NCBI GenBank assembly: GCA_963822485.1
Contig: CAWGHW010000027.1
Coordinates: 62,001 to 126,000 of the forward strand
Reading direction: 5' to 3'
From: DASUBV01 sp963822485
GTDB lineage: Bacteria; Actinomycetota; Actinomycetes; Streptosporangiales; Streptosporangiaceae
Length of the DNA: 64,000 nucleotides
A program made the position numbers and the translations under genes. Numbering within the stretch: the stretch's first letter is position 1; each line of letters begins with the position of its first letter. Under the pieces are notes generated by a model. That model was not told the origin of the DNA and made no database searches. It was given only the letters and a program-made list of their open reading frames with translations. Below, piece by piece: positions 45,440 through 53,040 of this stretch.

Positions 45440-46933
45440 GTGAGTGATCTCCCCCGCCGCGCCGTGACGCGCACCGCAAAGCTGGCCACCCTGCCGGTCG
45501 GGCTGGCCGGCCGGACCGCGCTGGGGCTGGGCAAGAGACTGGGGGGCCGGCCGGCGGAGCTTGTCGCGCAGGAGATCCAGCAGCGCACCGCCGAGCAGAT
45601 CTTCAAGGTGCTGGGTGAGCTCAAGGGCGGGGCGCTCAAGCTGGGCCAGGCCCTGTCGATCTTCGAGGCGGCGCTGCCGCCGGAGATCGCCGGGCCTTAT
45701 CGCGCGACGCTGACCCGGCTCCAGGACTCGGCCCCGCCGCTGCCCGCCGCCACGGTCCACCGGGTGCTGGCCGAGGATCTCGGGGAGAACTGGCGGGACA
45801 ACTTCGCGGAGTTCGACGACCGGCCAGCGGCGGCCGCGTCGATCGGCCAGGTGCACCGGGCGATCTGGAACGACGGCCGGCCGGTGGCGGTGAAGATCCA
45901 GTACCCGGGCGCCGGCAAGGCGCTGAACAACGACTTTACCCAGCTCAGCCGCATCGCTCGGCTGTTCGGGGTGCTGATGCCGGGGCTGGACACCAGGCCG
46001 CTGCTCGAGGAACTGCGGGCCAGGGTGGCGGAAGAACTGGACTACCGGCTGGAGGCGCAGTCGCAGCAGGCCTTCGCCGACGCCTACGCGGGCGACCCGG
46101 ACATCTTCGTGCCGCAGGTGATCGCGGCGACGGACCACACGCTGGTCACCGAGTGGATGGACGGCACGCCGCTGGCCCGGATCATCTCGGACGGGACGCA
46201 GGAGCAGCGCGACCGGGCGGGCATCCTGCTGGTCCGGCTGATGTTCTCGGCGCCGTCGCGGGCGCGGATGCTGCACGCGGACCCGCACCCGGGCAACTTC
46301 CGGCTGCTGGATGACGGGCGGCTGGGAGTGCTGGACTTCGGCGCCGTGGACCGGCTGCCAGGGGGGTTCCCGACGTTCTTCGGGGAGCTGCTGTGGCTGA
46401 TGCACACCGACGGCAACATCGAGATGGTCGAGCGGGTGCTGCGGGAGAACGGCTTCCTGCGCGACGGGGTGAGCGTGGACCTGGAAGCGCTGCACGCGTT
46501 CCTGGCCCCGCTGGCCGAGCCGTCTCGGGTGGAGCGGTTCAAGTTCACCCGCGAGTGGCTGCGCGGGGAGGCGACGCGGGTGGCGGACCTGCGCTCCTCG
46601 AACGTGGCCCGGCAGCTCAACCTGCCGCCGTCGTTCGTGCTGATTCACCGGGTGTCCACGGCGGGCATCGGGGTGCTGTGCCAGCTGGAGTGCGAGGGTC
46701 CGTTCCGGAGCGAGGTACTGACCTGGATGCCGGGCTACGGCCCGATGCTGGACGACACCGGCGAAATCACCGCGCCGGACGGGCCGACGGGCCTGAACGG
46801 ACCGACGGGGCTGAACGGGCCGACGGGGCTGAACGGGCCGACGGGGCTGGATGAGCTGGAGCGCCGGGAAGAACTCGATGGCCGGGAGGCCCCCGAGCCT
46901 CCCGGCCATCTCCTGGCGAGTTCAGGCGAGTAG
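45440..46933 (+). CDS. ABC1/AarF/UbiB-family atypical kinase
   Basis: 497 residues from a GTG. It has the ABC1 signatures: KxGQ motif (GGALKLGQALS, 64-73), Ala-rich nucleotide loop (AAASIGQVHRA, 131-141), ion-pair Lys152 (VKIQYPG), EELDYRLEAQ, HADPHPGNF and LDFGAVD. These proteins support isoprenoid/quinone metabolism and lipid handling in other organisms; the substrate here is unknown. The C-terminus has four GPTGLN hexapeptides (18-bp repeat) and a disordered end. It lies just upstream of whiB7 on the opposite strand, as for Rv3197-whiB7. Confidence 0.9.
   Translation: MSDLPRRAVTRTAKLATLPVGLAGRTALGLGKRLGGRPAELVAQEIQQRTAEQIFKVLGELKGGALKLGQALSIFEAALPPEIAGPYRATLTRLQDSAPPLPAATVHRVLAEDLGENWRDNFAEFDDRPAAAASIGQVHRAIWNDGRPVAVKIQYPGAGKALNNDFTQLSRIARLFGVLMPGLDTRPLLEELRARVAEELDYRLEAQSQQAFADAYAGDPDIFVPQVIAATDHTLVTEWMDGTPLARIISDGTQEQRDRAGILLVRLMFSAPSRARMLHADPHPGNFRLLDDGRLGVLDFGAVDRLPGGFPTFFGELLWLMHTDGNIEMVERVLRENGFLRDGVSVDLEALHAFLAPLAEPSRVERFKFTREWLRGEATRVADLRSSNVARQLNLPPSFVLIHRVSTAGIGVLCQLECEGPFRSEVLTWMPGYGPMLDDTGEITAPDGPTGLNGPTGLNGPTGLNGPTGLDELERREELDGREAPEPPGHLLASSGE
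46781..46852. repeat. 18-bp repeat, four copies, encoding GPTGLN
   Basis: GGGCCGACGGGGCTGAAC-type units at 46781, 46799, 46817 and 46835, in frame within the ABC1-kinase C-terminus. Confidence 0.9.
46877..46910. terminator. 14-bp hairpin at the 3' end of the ABC1-kinase gene
   Basis: GATGGCCGGGAGGC (46877-46890) and GCCTCCCGGCCATC (46897-46910) form a perfect stem with a 6-nt loop. It lies inside the coding region, 23 bp before the stop codon, encoding DGREAPEPPGH. It can act as a terminator for both this gene and the convergent small minus-strand gene. Confidence 0.6.
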
Positions 46934-46981
46934 TTCTGGCCTAGCCAGAGCACTGCCACGCAGAGCTACCGCCACGCGGAG

Positions 46982-47197
46982 CTACTGCCACGAGTCGGCG
47001 AGCTCGGTCAGTTCCGCTCGCCGCTGCAGGGCCAGGTGCCAGCTGCGCGACAGCTGCCGCTCGGCTCGCTCGGCCCGGCGCGCGGCCCGGCTCAGCTTCC
47101 TGACCTGGTGGCTGCTGTGGTGGCTTTCCGCCGCACTCAGCAGCGCTTGTTGTCGCTCCCTTGCTTGTTCCTGGATGTTATGCATGACCCTCTCCAC
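46982..47197 (-). CDS. Small hypothetical protein downstream of whiB7
   Basis: A 71-residue open frame (GTG 47197, or ATG 47185), rich in Arg, Glu, Gln and Ala and predicted helical (EQARERQQALLSAAESHHSS, SRAARRAERAERQLSRSW). It lies 48 bp after whiB7 on the same strand. I do not recognise the family. Codon composition looks natural for this GC content, but a non-coding 3' region cannot be excluded. Confidence 0.45.
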   Translation of the reverse strand: MERVMHNIQEQARERQQALLSAAESHHSSHQVRKLSRAARRAERAERQLSRSWHLALQRRAELTELADSWQ

Positions 47198-47245
47198 CGC
47201 ATTCTCGTCATCGTCCGGGCGCCTGCCGCCTGGGCAGACGCGGGA

Positions 47246-47626
47246 TCAGGCGGCCACAGTCGCCTTACGGGGGCGCCCCCGTGGCCGCTTGTAGGGAACG
47301 ACCTCGCCGCGAAGGAACAGCTCTCCGCCCCAGACACCCCAGGGCTCGCGCCGCTCAACCGCGCCGGCCAGGCAGGCGATCCTGGCCGCGCATCCCCTGC
47401 ACAGGGACTTGGCGAATTCCACGTCGTCGGGTGACTCGGCGAAAAACAGCTCCGGGTCATCGCGGCAGGGCAGCTCAAGCCCGCCGGACACGCTGACCAT
47501 CGCCATCCCGCCGCCATCCTGCGGCTGGATGATGCTGTCCCTCGTCGAGGTTCCCGCCGACTCGTACTCCTGCGGCGCCGTTCCCTCCAGCACTGCCGTG
47601 GTGCCGGCCCACTGCATCGGTGCCAT
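47246..47626 (-). CDS. whiB7: WhiB7/WblC antibiotic-resistance regulator
   Basis: 126 residues with the WhiB7 set: cluster cysteines C54, C76, C79 and C85 (LPCRDDPELFFAE, LCRGCAARIAC), the sigma-binding EPWGVWGGE turn (94-102), and a C-terminal AT-hook RPRGRPRK (115-121). With the sigma-70 family factor, WhiB7 activates ribosome-protection and efflux genes after translation inhibition. It lies between the ABC1 kinase and thioesterase/uvrD2 genes, the usual context. Start ATG 47626 has GAGAGGGG just upstream; ATG 47617 has better spacing to it. The 5' leader is annotated separately. Confidence 0.95.
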   Translation of the reverse strand: MAPMQWAGTTAVLEGTAPQEYESAGTSTRDSIIQPQDGGGMAMVSVSGGLELPCRDDPELFFAESPDDVEFAKSLCRGCAARIACLAGAVERREPWGVWGGELFLRGEVVPYKRPRGRPRKATVAA

Positions 47627-47694
47627 CCCCTCTCGTGTATCTCGTCGCAGCGTCTCTCACGCGTCTGACAAAACCGGTGGCCTCACATAGATAA

Positions 47695-47724
47695 GGCCGC
47701 GGACCCTGTTTCGGGTCCGCGGCC
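47695..47724 (-). terminator. Attenuator terminator in the whiB7 leader
   Basis: On the minus strand, GGCCGCGGACCC and GGGTCCGCGGCC form a perfect 12-bp stem (loop GAAACA), followed by TTATCTATGTG. It lies 69 bp before the whiB7 start and directly after the upstream ORF. The location and strength match the intrinsic terminators that block whiB7/wblC transcription unless ribosomes stall in the leader, which is established for those orthologues. Confidence 0.8.
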
Positions 47725-47738
47725 TGGAGGGGATCTGG

Positions 47739-47757
47739 CCGGTCTGTTTTAGACCGG
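47739..47757 (-). promoter_or_regulatory. Leader hairpin containing the upstream-ORF stop codon
   Basis: CCGGTCT and AGACCGG pair around AAAAC on the minus strand. The TAA stop of the upstream ORF (47751-47749) lies at the top of this hairpin, 25 nt before the terminator stem. A ribosome finishing or stalled near the stop would therefore prevent this structure, consistent with an antitermination switch. Confidence 0.6.
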
Positions 47758-48042
47758 TTCCCTCGGCGGATGCGGACCCAGGTCACCAGCGCCGTCGGCG
47801 ATGGTGAGGGTCGTGTTGTAGGCGGACTGCTGGTCGCTGGCGGCGCGCGCCGCGCTCTGACCGGAAACGGTCAGAGCGAGGTGCAGGCCTGTGCCGGCGA
47901 CGGGGGCGGGCGGTCGCCGGAAGGCAACCGCGCCCTTGCTAGCGGGCGCTGCGGCAGCCATGGGCACAGGCAGGCAGGCACCCAGGCCGAACCGCGGCAG
48001 CGGCTTCTGCGTCATCTCGTAGCTCGAGATCATGTTCAGCAC
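47749..48042 (-). CDS. whiB7 leader upstream ORF (97 codons)
   Basis: GTG 48042 has a near-perfect AAGGAGG eight bases upstream. The predicted peptide (VLNMISSYEMTQKPLPRFG, then Ala/Pro-rich to the end ADGAGDLGPHPPREPV) resembles no known domain. Its stop lies within the leader hairpin just before the attenuator. The open frame extends to 48144 without a site, so GTG 48042 is preferred. Leader ORFs of whiB7/wblC regulate by translation rather than through their product; this is probably the same. Confidence 0.7.
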   Translation of the reverse strand: MLNMISSYEMTQKPLPRFGLGACLPVPMAAAAPASKGAVAFRRPPAPVAGTGLHLALTVSGQSAARAASDQQSAYNTTLTIADGAGDLGPHPPREPV

Positions 48043-48091
48043 GACGGGCACCTCCTTCTGCTTGGCTAGGCCCGCTGGGACATGAGGAAAC

Positions 48092-48130
48092 TTTATCCTA
48101 AGCCTCTGACACCGGGGCAACCCTTTTTTG
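48092..48130 (-). promoter_or_regulatory. whiB7 promoter with AT-rich WhiB7-type element
   Basis: Minus strand: CAAAAAAGGG (48130-48121), then TTGCCC (48120-48115) as -35, then TAGGATAAAG (48100-48091) containing a weak -10. An A-tract three bases upstream of the -35 is the signature of WhiB7-dependent promoters bound by the AT-hook, so autoregulation is likely. The -10 hexamer (TAGGAT or GATAAA) and its spacing are uncertain. Confidence 0.6.
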
Positions 48131-48140
48131 ACCTGGGCTT

Positions 48141-49010
48141 TCACGGCTGGCGCGGGACCGAGCGAATGAGCCCCTCCTGCACCACGGAAACCACAAGAAT
48201 GCCGTCCTCGGTGTACACCTCACCGCGCGCCAGGCCCCTGGCGTTGCTGGCGTTCAGCGCGTGCTGCGCGTAGAGCAGCCACCGGTCGGCCCGGAACGGG
48301 CGGTGGAACCACATGGCGTGGTCCAGGCTCGCGCCGGTGGTGCTGCCGTCCATGAACGACCGGCCGCTGGCCAGCAGCACGGTGTCCAGGAGCGTCATAT
48401 CCGAGGCGTAGGTCATCAGGCACACGTGCAGCAGCGGATCGTCGGGCAGGTCGCCGTCGGCCCGCAGCCAGACCCGGCTGTGATTGGAGCGCAGCGCCGG
48501 GTCCTGCTGAGCCTCGACGGCCAGCGGGCCGACGTGCCGCATCTCGATGGGGTTGTCGCGGGCGTAGTCGGCGAACTGGTCCCCGAAGATCCGGCGGTAC
48601 CGCTCGGAGGTCGGCTCGACCTGATCCGGCGGCGGCACGTCCGGCATGGTCTCGGCGTGCTCGACGCCCATCTCGCCGTGGTGGAAGGAGGCCGACAGCG
48701 TGAAGATGGTCTGGCCGTGCTGCACGGCCGAGACCCGCCGGGTGGTGAACGACCGCCCGTCCCGGACCCGCTCGACCAGGTAGACCAGCGGCACGCTGGG
48801 ATCCCCTGGCCGGATGAAGTAGGCGTGCAGCGAGTGCACGGGCCGGTCCTCGGGCACGGTGCGGCCGGCGGCGACCAGGGCCTGGCCGGCGACCTGGCCG
48901 CCGAACACCCGCTGCCGGCGCTCCCCGGCCGGGCTGCGGCCGCGGAAGATGTCCAGCTCGATCTGCTCCAGGTTGAGCAGATCAACCACGTCGTCGAGCG
49001 CCTTGCTCAT
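48141..49010 (-). CDS. tesB: Acyl-CoA thioesterase II (TesB)
   Basis: 289 residues from ATG 49010. It is a double hot-dog fold: N-terminal DLLNLEQIELDIFRGRSP, VFGGQVAGQALVAAGRT, LHAYFIRPGDPSVPLVYLVERVRDGRSF in parts, and the C-terminal half with ASLDHAMWFHRPFRADRWLLY. The catalytic Asp/Thr/Gln set of TesB is represented by SLDHAMWFH and neighbouring residues. It hydrolyses acyl-CoA to free fatty acids. It lies between whiB7 and uvrD2. About 100 bp separates its leader from the uvrD2 stop. Confidence 0.9.
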   Translation of the reverse strand: MSKALDDVVDLLNLEQIELDIFRGRSPAGERRQRVFGGQVAGQALVAAGRTVPEDRPVHSLHAYFIRPGDPSVPLVYLVERVRDGRSFTTRRVSAVQHGQTIFTLSASFHHGEMGVEHAETMPDVPPPDQVEPTSERYRRIFGDQFADYARDNPIEMRHVGPLAVEAQQDPALRSNHSRVWLRADGDLPDDPLLHVCLMTYASDMTLLDTVLLASGRSFMDGSTTGASLDHAMWFHRPFRADRWLLYAQHALNASNARGLARGEVYTEDGILVVSVVQEGLIRSVPRQP

Positions 49011-49114
49011 GATGGGACCCCACCGCCTGTCGTCGCCGGGCTCGGCCGGGCCGCGCCCATCGTCATCGGGCCGTCGGGATCGCGCGCGCCCGCACCGCAC
49101 TAAACCGCACCGGG

Positions 49115-50947
49115 CTACCGGACCGCATGCCGGCTCCGCAGGCCGTGCAGGAATCGTGATGGCTTCCGGGTGGCGCGGCCGCCGGGTGACCGGGCCAGCG
49201 CCCACGACAGGTACAGCCGCTCGCGGGCCCGGGTGACCCCGACGTACAGCAGCCGCCGCTCCTCGGCGATGGCCTCGTCGGTGTGGGCGTAGATGATCGG
49301 CAGGTTGCCCTCGGCCAGGCCAGGCAGGAACACCACGTCCCACTCCAGGCCCTTGCTGGCGTGCAGGGAGCCGAGCGTGATCCCCTCCATGACGGGGACC
49401 TGGCCGGTCGCGCTGCGCACGGCCAGCTCGCCGGCCAGGTCGGCCAGGCTGGCGTCCGGGGCGCCGGCGAAGAAGTCGTCGGCCAGCTGGGCCAGCGCCT
49501 CGAGCGACTCCCAGCGGTCGCGGGCGGTGCCCCGGCCGACCGGCGGCTCGCGGGTCAGCCCGAGCCCGGCCAGCACGGGCCGGACCTGGCCCGGCTCGTC
49601 GTCCGGGGACACCGAGCGCGACGCGGCCCGCAGCAGGGTGACCGCCTGGCGTACCTCGGGCCGCTCGAAGAACCGGTCCGCCCCGCGGACCAGGAACGGC
49701 ACCCCGGCGCTGGCCAGCGCCTGCTCATAGGCCTGGGTCTGGGCGTTGGTGCGGACCAGCACCGCGATCTGGCTGGCCGGGGTGCCCGACGAGATCAGCG
49801 TGGCGATGCGGCGGGCCACGGCGGCCGCCTCGGCCGGGTCGTCCGGGTACTCGGTGAACACCGGCCGCGGGCCGGCCGGGCGCTGAGCGGCCAGCGGGGC
49901 CCCGCCCAGGCCCTCGACGCCGCGCCGGGCCTGGCTCAGCTCGTTGGCCAGCGCCACCACCTGGGGCGTGGACCGGTAGTTGCGCACCAGCTCGACGACC
50001 GTGGCGCCGGGGAACTCGGCCGCGAAGCCGCGCAGGTAGGCCGGGGTGGCCCCGGTGAACGAGTAGATCGTCTGCCGCGGGTCGCCGACCACGCAGACGT
50101 CGTCCCGGTCCCCCAGCCAGGCCTCCAGCAGCAGCTTCTGGAGCGGGTTGACGTCCTGGAACTCATCCACCACGAACGAGGAGTACCGGTCCCGGACGGC
50201 GGTGGCGGCGTTGGGGTGCTCGACCAGGATGGCCGCGGCCAGCTCGAGCACCGACTCGAAGTCGACCAGGTGCTTGTCGCGCCGCAGGTCCTCGTAGGCG
50301 GCGAACAGCCGGGCCAGCTGCTCGGGCGGGAACGGGCCGCTGCGGCCGGCCTTCGCGCTGGCCTCGGCGTAGTCGTCCGGGCGGACCTGGGTCACCTTGG
50401 CCCACTCGAGCTCGGCGGCGGCGTCGCGCAGCTCGGGCAGCCCGCCCGACAGCCGCAGCCGCCGGGCCGCCTCGGAGATCAGCCCGATCTTGGACTCCAG
50501 CACCTGCGGAGCCGGGCCGCCCACCGTGCCCGGCCAGAAGTGGTTGAGCTGGCGCAGCGCCGCCCCGTGGAAGGTCCGGGCCTGGACCCGCTCCAGGCCG
50601 GCCTCGGGCACGACGCGGCTCAGCTGGTACAGCCGCCCGCGCAGCTCTCCGGCCGCGCGGGTGGTGAAGGTGACGGCCAGCACCTTGGCCGGGTCGACGA
50701 CGCCGATGGCCGCGGTGTAGGCGATCCGGTGCGCCACCGCGCGGGTCTTGCCGGTGCCCGCGCCGGCCAGCACGCACACCGGCCCGCGCGCGGCCGTGGC
50801 CACGGCGCGCTGCTCGGGATCGAGCGAGCCGAGCACGGCATCCGGCCCCCCGCCCACCTCCCCGCCCCGCCCCAGCTCCCCGGCCCTGTCCAGGGCTTCC
50901 AATGGCCACCTCCACGAGTCCCCAGCGGCCATCTTCCCGCATGGCAC
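49115..50947 (-). CDS. uvrD2: UvrD2-like superfamily 1 DNA helicase without HRDC domain
   Basis: About 610 residues with all SF1A motifs: LDPEQRAVATAARGP (Q motif), AGAGTGKTRAV (I), TFTTRAAGELRGRL (Ia), VDEFQDVNPLQ (II), VGDPRQTIYSFTGA (III), VRNYRST (IV), LGSLHASKGLEWDVVF (V), YVGVTRARERLYL (VI). It ends at KPSRFLHGLRSRHAVR, right after motif VI, so the C-terminal HRDC domain of mycobacterial UvrD2 is missing, and no HRDC-like frame follows in the 100 bp before tesB. Start choice is uncertain (GTG 50947 or ATG 50932). It diverges from the mycoredoxin gene. Confidence 0.9.
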   Translation of the reverse strand: MPCGKMAAGDSWRWPLEALDRAGELGRGGEVGGGPDAVLGSLDPEQRAVATAARGPVCVLAGAGTGKTRAVAHRIAYTAAIGVVDPAKVLAVTFTTRAAGELRGRLYQLSRVVPEAGLERVQARTFHGAALRQLNHFWPGTVGGPAPQVLESKIGLISEAARRLRLSGGLPELRDAAAELEWAKVTQVRPDDYAEASAKAGRSGPFPPEQLARLFAAYEDLRRDKHLVDFESVLELAAAILVEHPNAATAVRDRYSSFVVDEFQDVNPLQKLLLEAWLGDRDDVCVVGDPRQTIYSFTGATPAYLRGFAAEFPGATVVELVRNYRSTPQVVALANELSQARRGVEGLGGAPLAAQRPAGPRPVFTEYPDDPAEAAAVARRIATLISSGTPASQIAVLVRTNAQTQAYEQALASAGVPFLVRGADRFFERPEVRQAVTLLRAASRSVSPDDEPGQVRPVLAGLGLTREPPVGRGTARDRWESLEALAQLADDFFAGAPDASLADLAGELAVRSATGQVPVMEGITLGSLHASKGLEWDVVFLPGLAEGNLPIIYAHTDEAIAEERRLLYVGVTRARERLYLSWALARSPGGRATRKPSRFLHGLRSRHAVR

Positions 50948-51186
50948 CGTCTTTCGGTGCTCCCCCGGAGACGAGCCGGTTGGACGCCACCGCTTGTGCC
51001 GCGGGGCCGCGTGTCTTCCAATGGCAGTGACGGGCAGTGCGGGCCTCCCCGCGCTGCCGTCTGGGTGCTCGCCGTACGCTGGCAGGGCTGCGCGGTTCCG
51101 CGACGCCCGGTCCGTGCGGGAAGTACCTGGCGCTAGGAAGTGTTAGTAATGTGCAGTTCGTAACGCACGCGGAGGGGGAGCACCCG

Positions 51187-51444
51187 ATGGCACAGCCGCT
51201 CACCATGTACACCACCACGTGGTGTGCCTTCTGCAAGCGGCTCAAGAGCCAGCTGGCACGCGACGGCATCGAGATGGCCGAGATCAACATCGAAGAGGAT
51301 GATGCTGCGGCCGATTTCGTGATGTCCGTTAACGGCGGGTTCCAGACCGTTCCCACCGTGGTGTTCCCGGACGGCAGTGCCATGACCAACCCGTCCGCGG
51401 CTCAGGTCAAACAGCGGCTCAACGAGCTTGCGGCCGTGAAATGA
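51187..51444 (+). CDS. mrx1: Mycoredoxin (glutaredoxin-like)
   Basis: 85 residues from ATG 51187, with GGAGGGGGAG upstream. It has a thioredoxin fold with CAFC (C13-C16: TTWCAFCKRLK), a cis-Pro after VPTVV, and GSAMTNPS. It reduces mycothiol-mixed disulfides in actinobacteria. The stop overlaps the next start (ATGA), so the ANTAR protein is translationally coupled. Next to uvrD2, as for Rv3198A/Rv3198c. Confidence 0.9.
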   Translation: MAQPLTMYTTTWCAFCKRLKSQLARDGIEMAEINIEEDDAAADFVMSVNGGFQTVPTVVFPDGSAMTNPSAAQVKQRLNELAAVK

Positions 51445-51986
51445 CCACGGGCAGCCACGAACACCGGACCAGGGAAGCCCACGACGTACAGCCCGAGCAG
51501 CAGGCCGGGATGGACGGCACGGGTGAGATGGCCGCGATCTCGGATGACGCGGTCGTGCGCCGGACCAAGGACGGCTGGCGGGTCGGCGGGGATGACGTCC
51601 CCGACCTGACCTCAGCCATGATCCTGGCTGACCTGCTGGCCGCCGAGCAGGGCGGCACCGACGGGCTGACCCGCAAGCCCGCCCCCGAGCCGCAGGGCGG
51701 CGAGACCGGCAAGCTGCGGGCCACCGTTAGCCAGCTGGAGCACGCGCTGCTGGCCCGGGTCCGGGTCGAGCAGGCCATCGGCGTGCTGGCCGAGCGGCAC
51801 CGGATCAAGCCCCGCCAGGCCTTCGAGCAGCTCAGGACCGCGGCGCGCAACCGCGGCCGCAAGGTCATCGACATCGCCAGCGACGTGGTCGCCAGCGCCT
51901 CGAACCCGCTGCTCCAGCTGCCCGAGGAGCTGTCGCGGCCGCGCGCCGCGCCCCGCCGCGCCGCGCGCCAGCCCAACGGCGCCTGA
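51441..51986 (+). CDS. ANTAR-domain protein coupled to mycoredoxin
   Basis: 181 residues. The ANTAR RNA-binding helices occupy about 98-152 (LEHALLARVRVEQAIGVLAE, RIKPRQAFEQLRTAARNRGR), which bind tandem hairpins to prevent termination in other systems. The N-terminus (30-70: DDAVVRRTKDGWRVGGDDVPDLTSAMILADLLA) shows no GAF, PAS or receiver domain. A disordered Pro/Gly linker precedes the ANTAR part. Translational coupling to a redoxin suggests the pair works together, but no RNA target is visible here. Confidence 0.85.
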   Translation: MTTGSHEHRTREAHDVQPEQQAGMDGTGEMAAISDDAVVRRTKDGWRVGGDDVPDLTSAMILADLLAAEQGGTDGLTRKPAPEPQGGETGKLRATVSQLEHALLARVRVEQAIGVLAERHRIKPRQAFEQLRTAARNRGRKVIDIASDVVASASNPLLQLPEELSRPRAAPRRAARQPNGA

Positions 51987-52054
51987 CCCCGCCGTCGCCT
52001 CACCCCGCGGGCGCGTCACCCGCCGGGACGAGTCCGGCCCGCCCGCCACTCAGG

Positions 52055-52086
52055 AAGCCGTCAGCGCAGGTCGCTGACGGCTTTCT
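52055..52086 (+). terminator. Intrinsic terminator after the mrx1-ANTAR operon
   Basis: AAGCCGTCAGCG (52055-52066) and CGCTGACGGCTT (52072-52083) form a 12-bp stem with a CAGGT loop, followed by TCT. It lies 70 bp after the ANTAR gene. Confidence 0.8.
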
Positions 52087-52200
52087 GGCATCCGCCGGCC
52101 ACGCCACCATTTGTTACTCGTTGTAGTCATGGTTAGACGTTTCGCCACGGCGGGTAACTGAAGCGTCGAGGGTCATCCGGCCCGGGACGAGGGCGAGAAC

Positions 52201-53025
52201 GTGGACGACGGGGGATCTCCCGGCCGCCTGCTCATCATCGGGGGCGCCGAGGACAGGTGCTGCGGCGCGGGGCTGCTGGAGCGCTTCGCGGAGCTATGCG
52301 GCGGCGAGCAGGCCCGCATCGTGCTGGTGACGACGGCCACCGGGCAGCCTGACCAGGTGCGCGCGGACTACGAGCAGGTATTCCGCAAGCTCGGCGTGCA
52401 CCGGGTCACTGAGCTGCGCATGCACGGCCGCGCCGACGCCGACGGCGAGCAGGCCGCCACCACGCTGGCCGCCGCCACGGGCGTGTTTTTCAGCGGCGGC
52501 GACCAGTCCCGGCTGCGCACCCTGGTCGGCTCGCGCTCGGCCGACGTGCTGCGCCAGCGGCTGGCCTGCGGCCTGGTCGTGGCCGGGACCAGCGCCGGCG
52601 CCACCGCCCTGGGCCAGGTGATGATCCTGGGCGGCAAAGGCGCCGACGTCTCGGCCGCCGCCGTCCGCACCGGCCCCGGCCTCGGCCTGGTCCCCAAGTC
52701 GCTCATCGACATGCACTTCGGCGAGCGCGGCCGGCTCCCGCGGCTGCTCAGCGCGGTCGCGCTGGACCCCGATCACCTGGGCATCGGCATCGACGAGAAC
52801 ACCGGGATCCTGGTCGACGGCAGCCCGGAAGGCAGCCTGTTCGAGGTGATCGGCTCCGGGGTGGTGACCGTCGTGGACGCCGAGGACGCCACCGTCGTGC
52901 ACGCCGCGACCGAGTGGGACCCCATCACCCTGTTCGGCGTGCGGCTGCACCTGCTGCCCGCCGGCGGCCTGTTCGACTTCGCCACGCGGACCCCGGCCAT
53001 CGGGCCCGGGCACGACCGGTACTGA
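52201..53025 (+). CDS. cphB: Cyanophycinase-like S51 serine peptidase
   Basis: 274 residues from a GTG. S51-family landmarks: GGAEDRC, FFSGGDQSRL, the nucleophile elbow GTSAGAT with Ser131, and a His in DMHFGERGRLPRL (His172). It would cleave cyanophycin (multi-L-arginyl-poly-L-aspartate) to beta-Asp-Arg dipeptides. It lies 15 bp upstream of cyanophycin synthetase, so make-and-break enzymes for the same storage polymer are paired. Confidence 0.9.
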   Translation: MDDGGSPGRLLIIGGAEDRCCGAGLLERFAELCGGEQARIVLVTTATGQPDQVRADYEQVFRKLGVHRVTELRMHGRADADGEQAATTLAAATGVFFSGGDQSRLRTLVGSRSADVLRQRLACGLVVAGTSAGATALGQVMILGGKGADVSAAAVRTGPGLGLVPKSLIDMHFGERGRLPRLLSAVALDPDHLGIGIDENTGILVDGSPEGSLFEVIGSGVVTVVDAEDATVVHAATEWDPITLFGVRLHLLPAGGLFDFATRTPAIGPGHDRY

Positions 53026-53040
53026 CCCGGAGGGAACCCG

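Noticed and set aside
45176..46909. 577-codon minus-strand frame opposite the ABC1 kinase
   Set aside because: Composition is Arg/Gln-rich without domains; the plus strand encodes a canonical ABC1 kinase.
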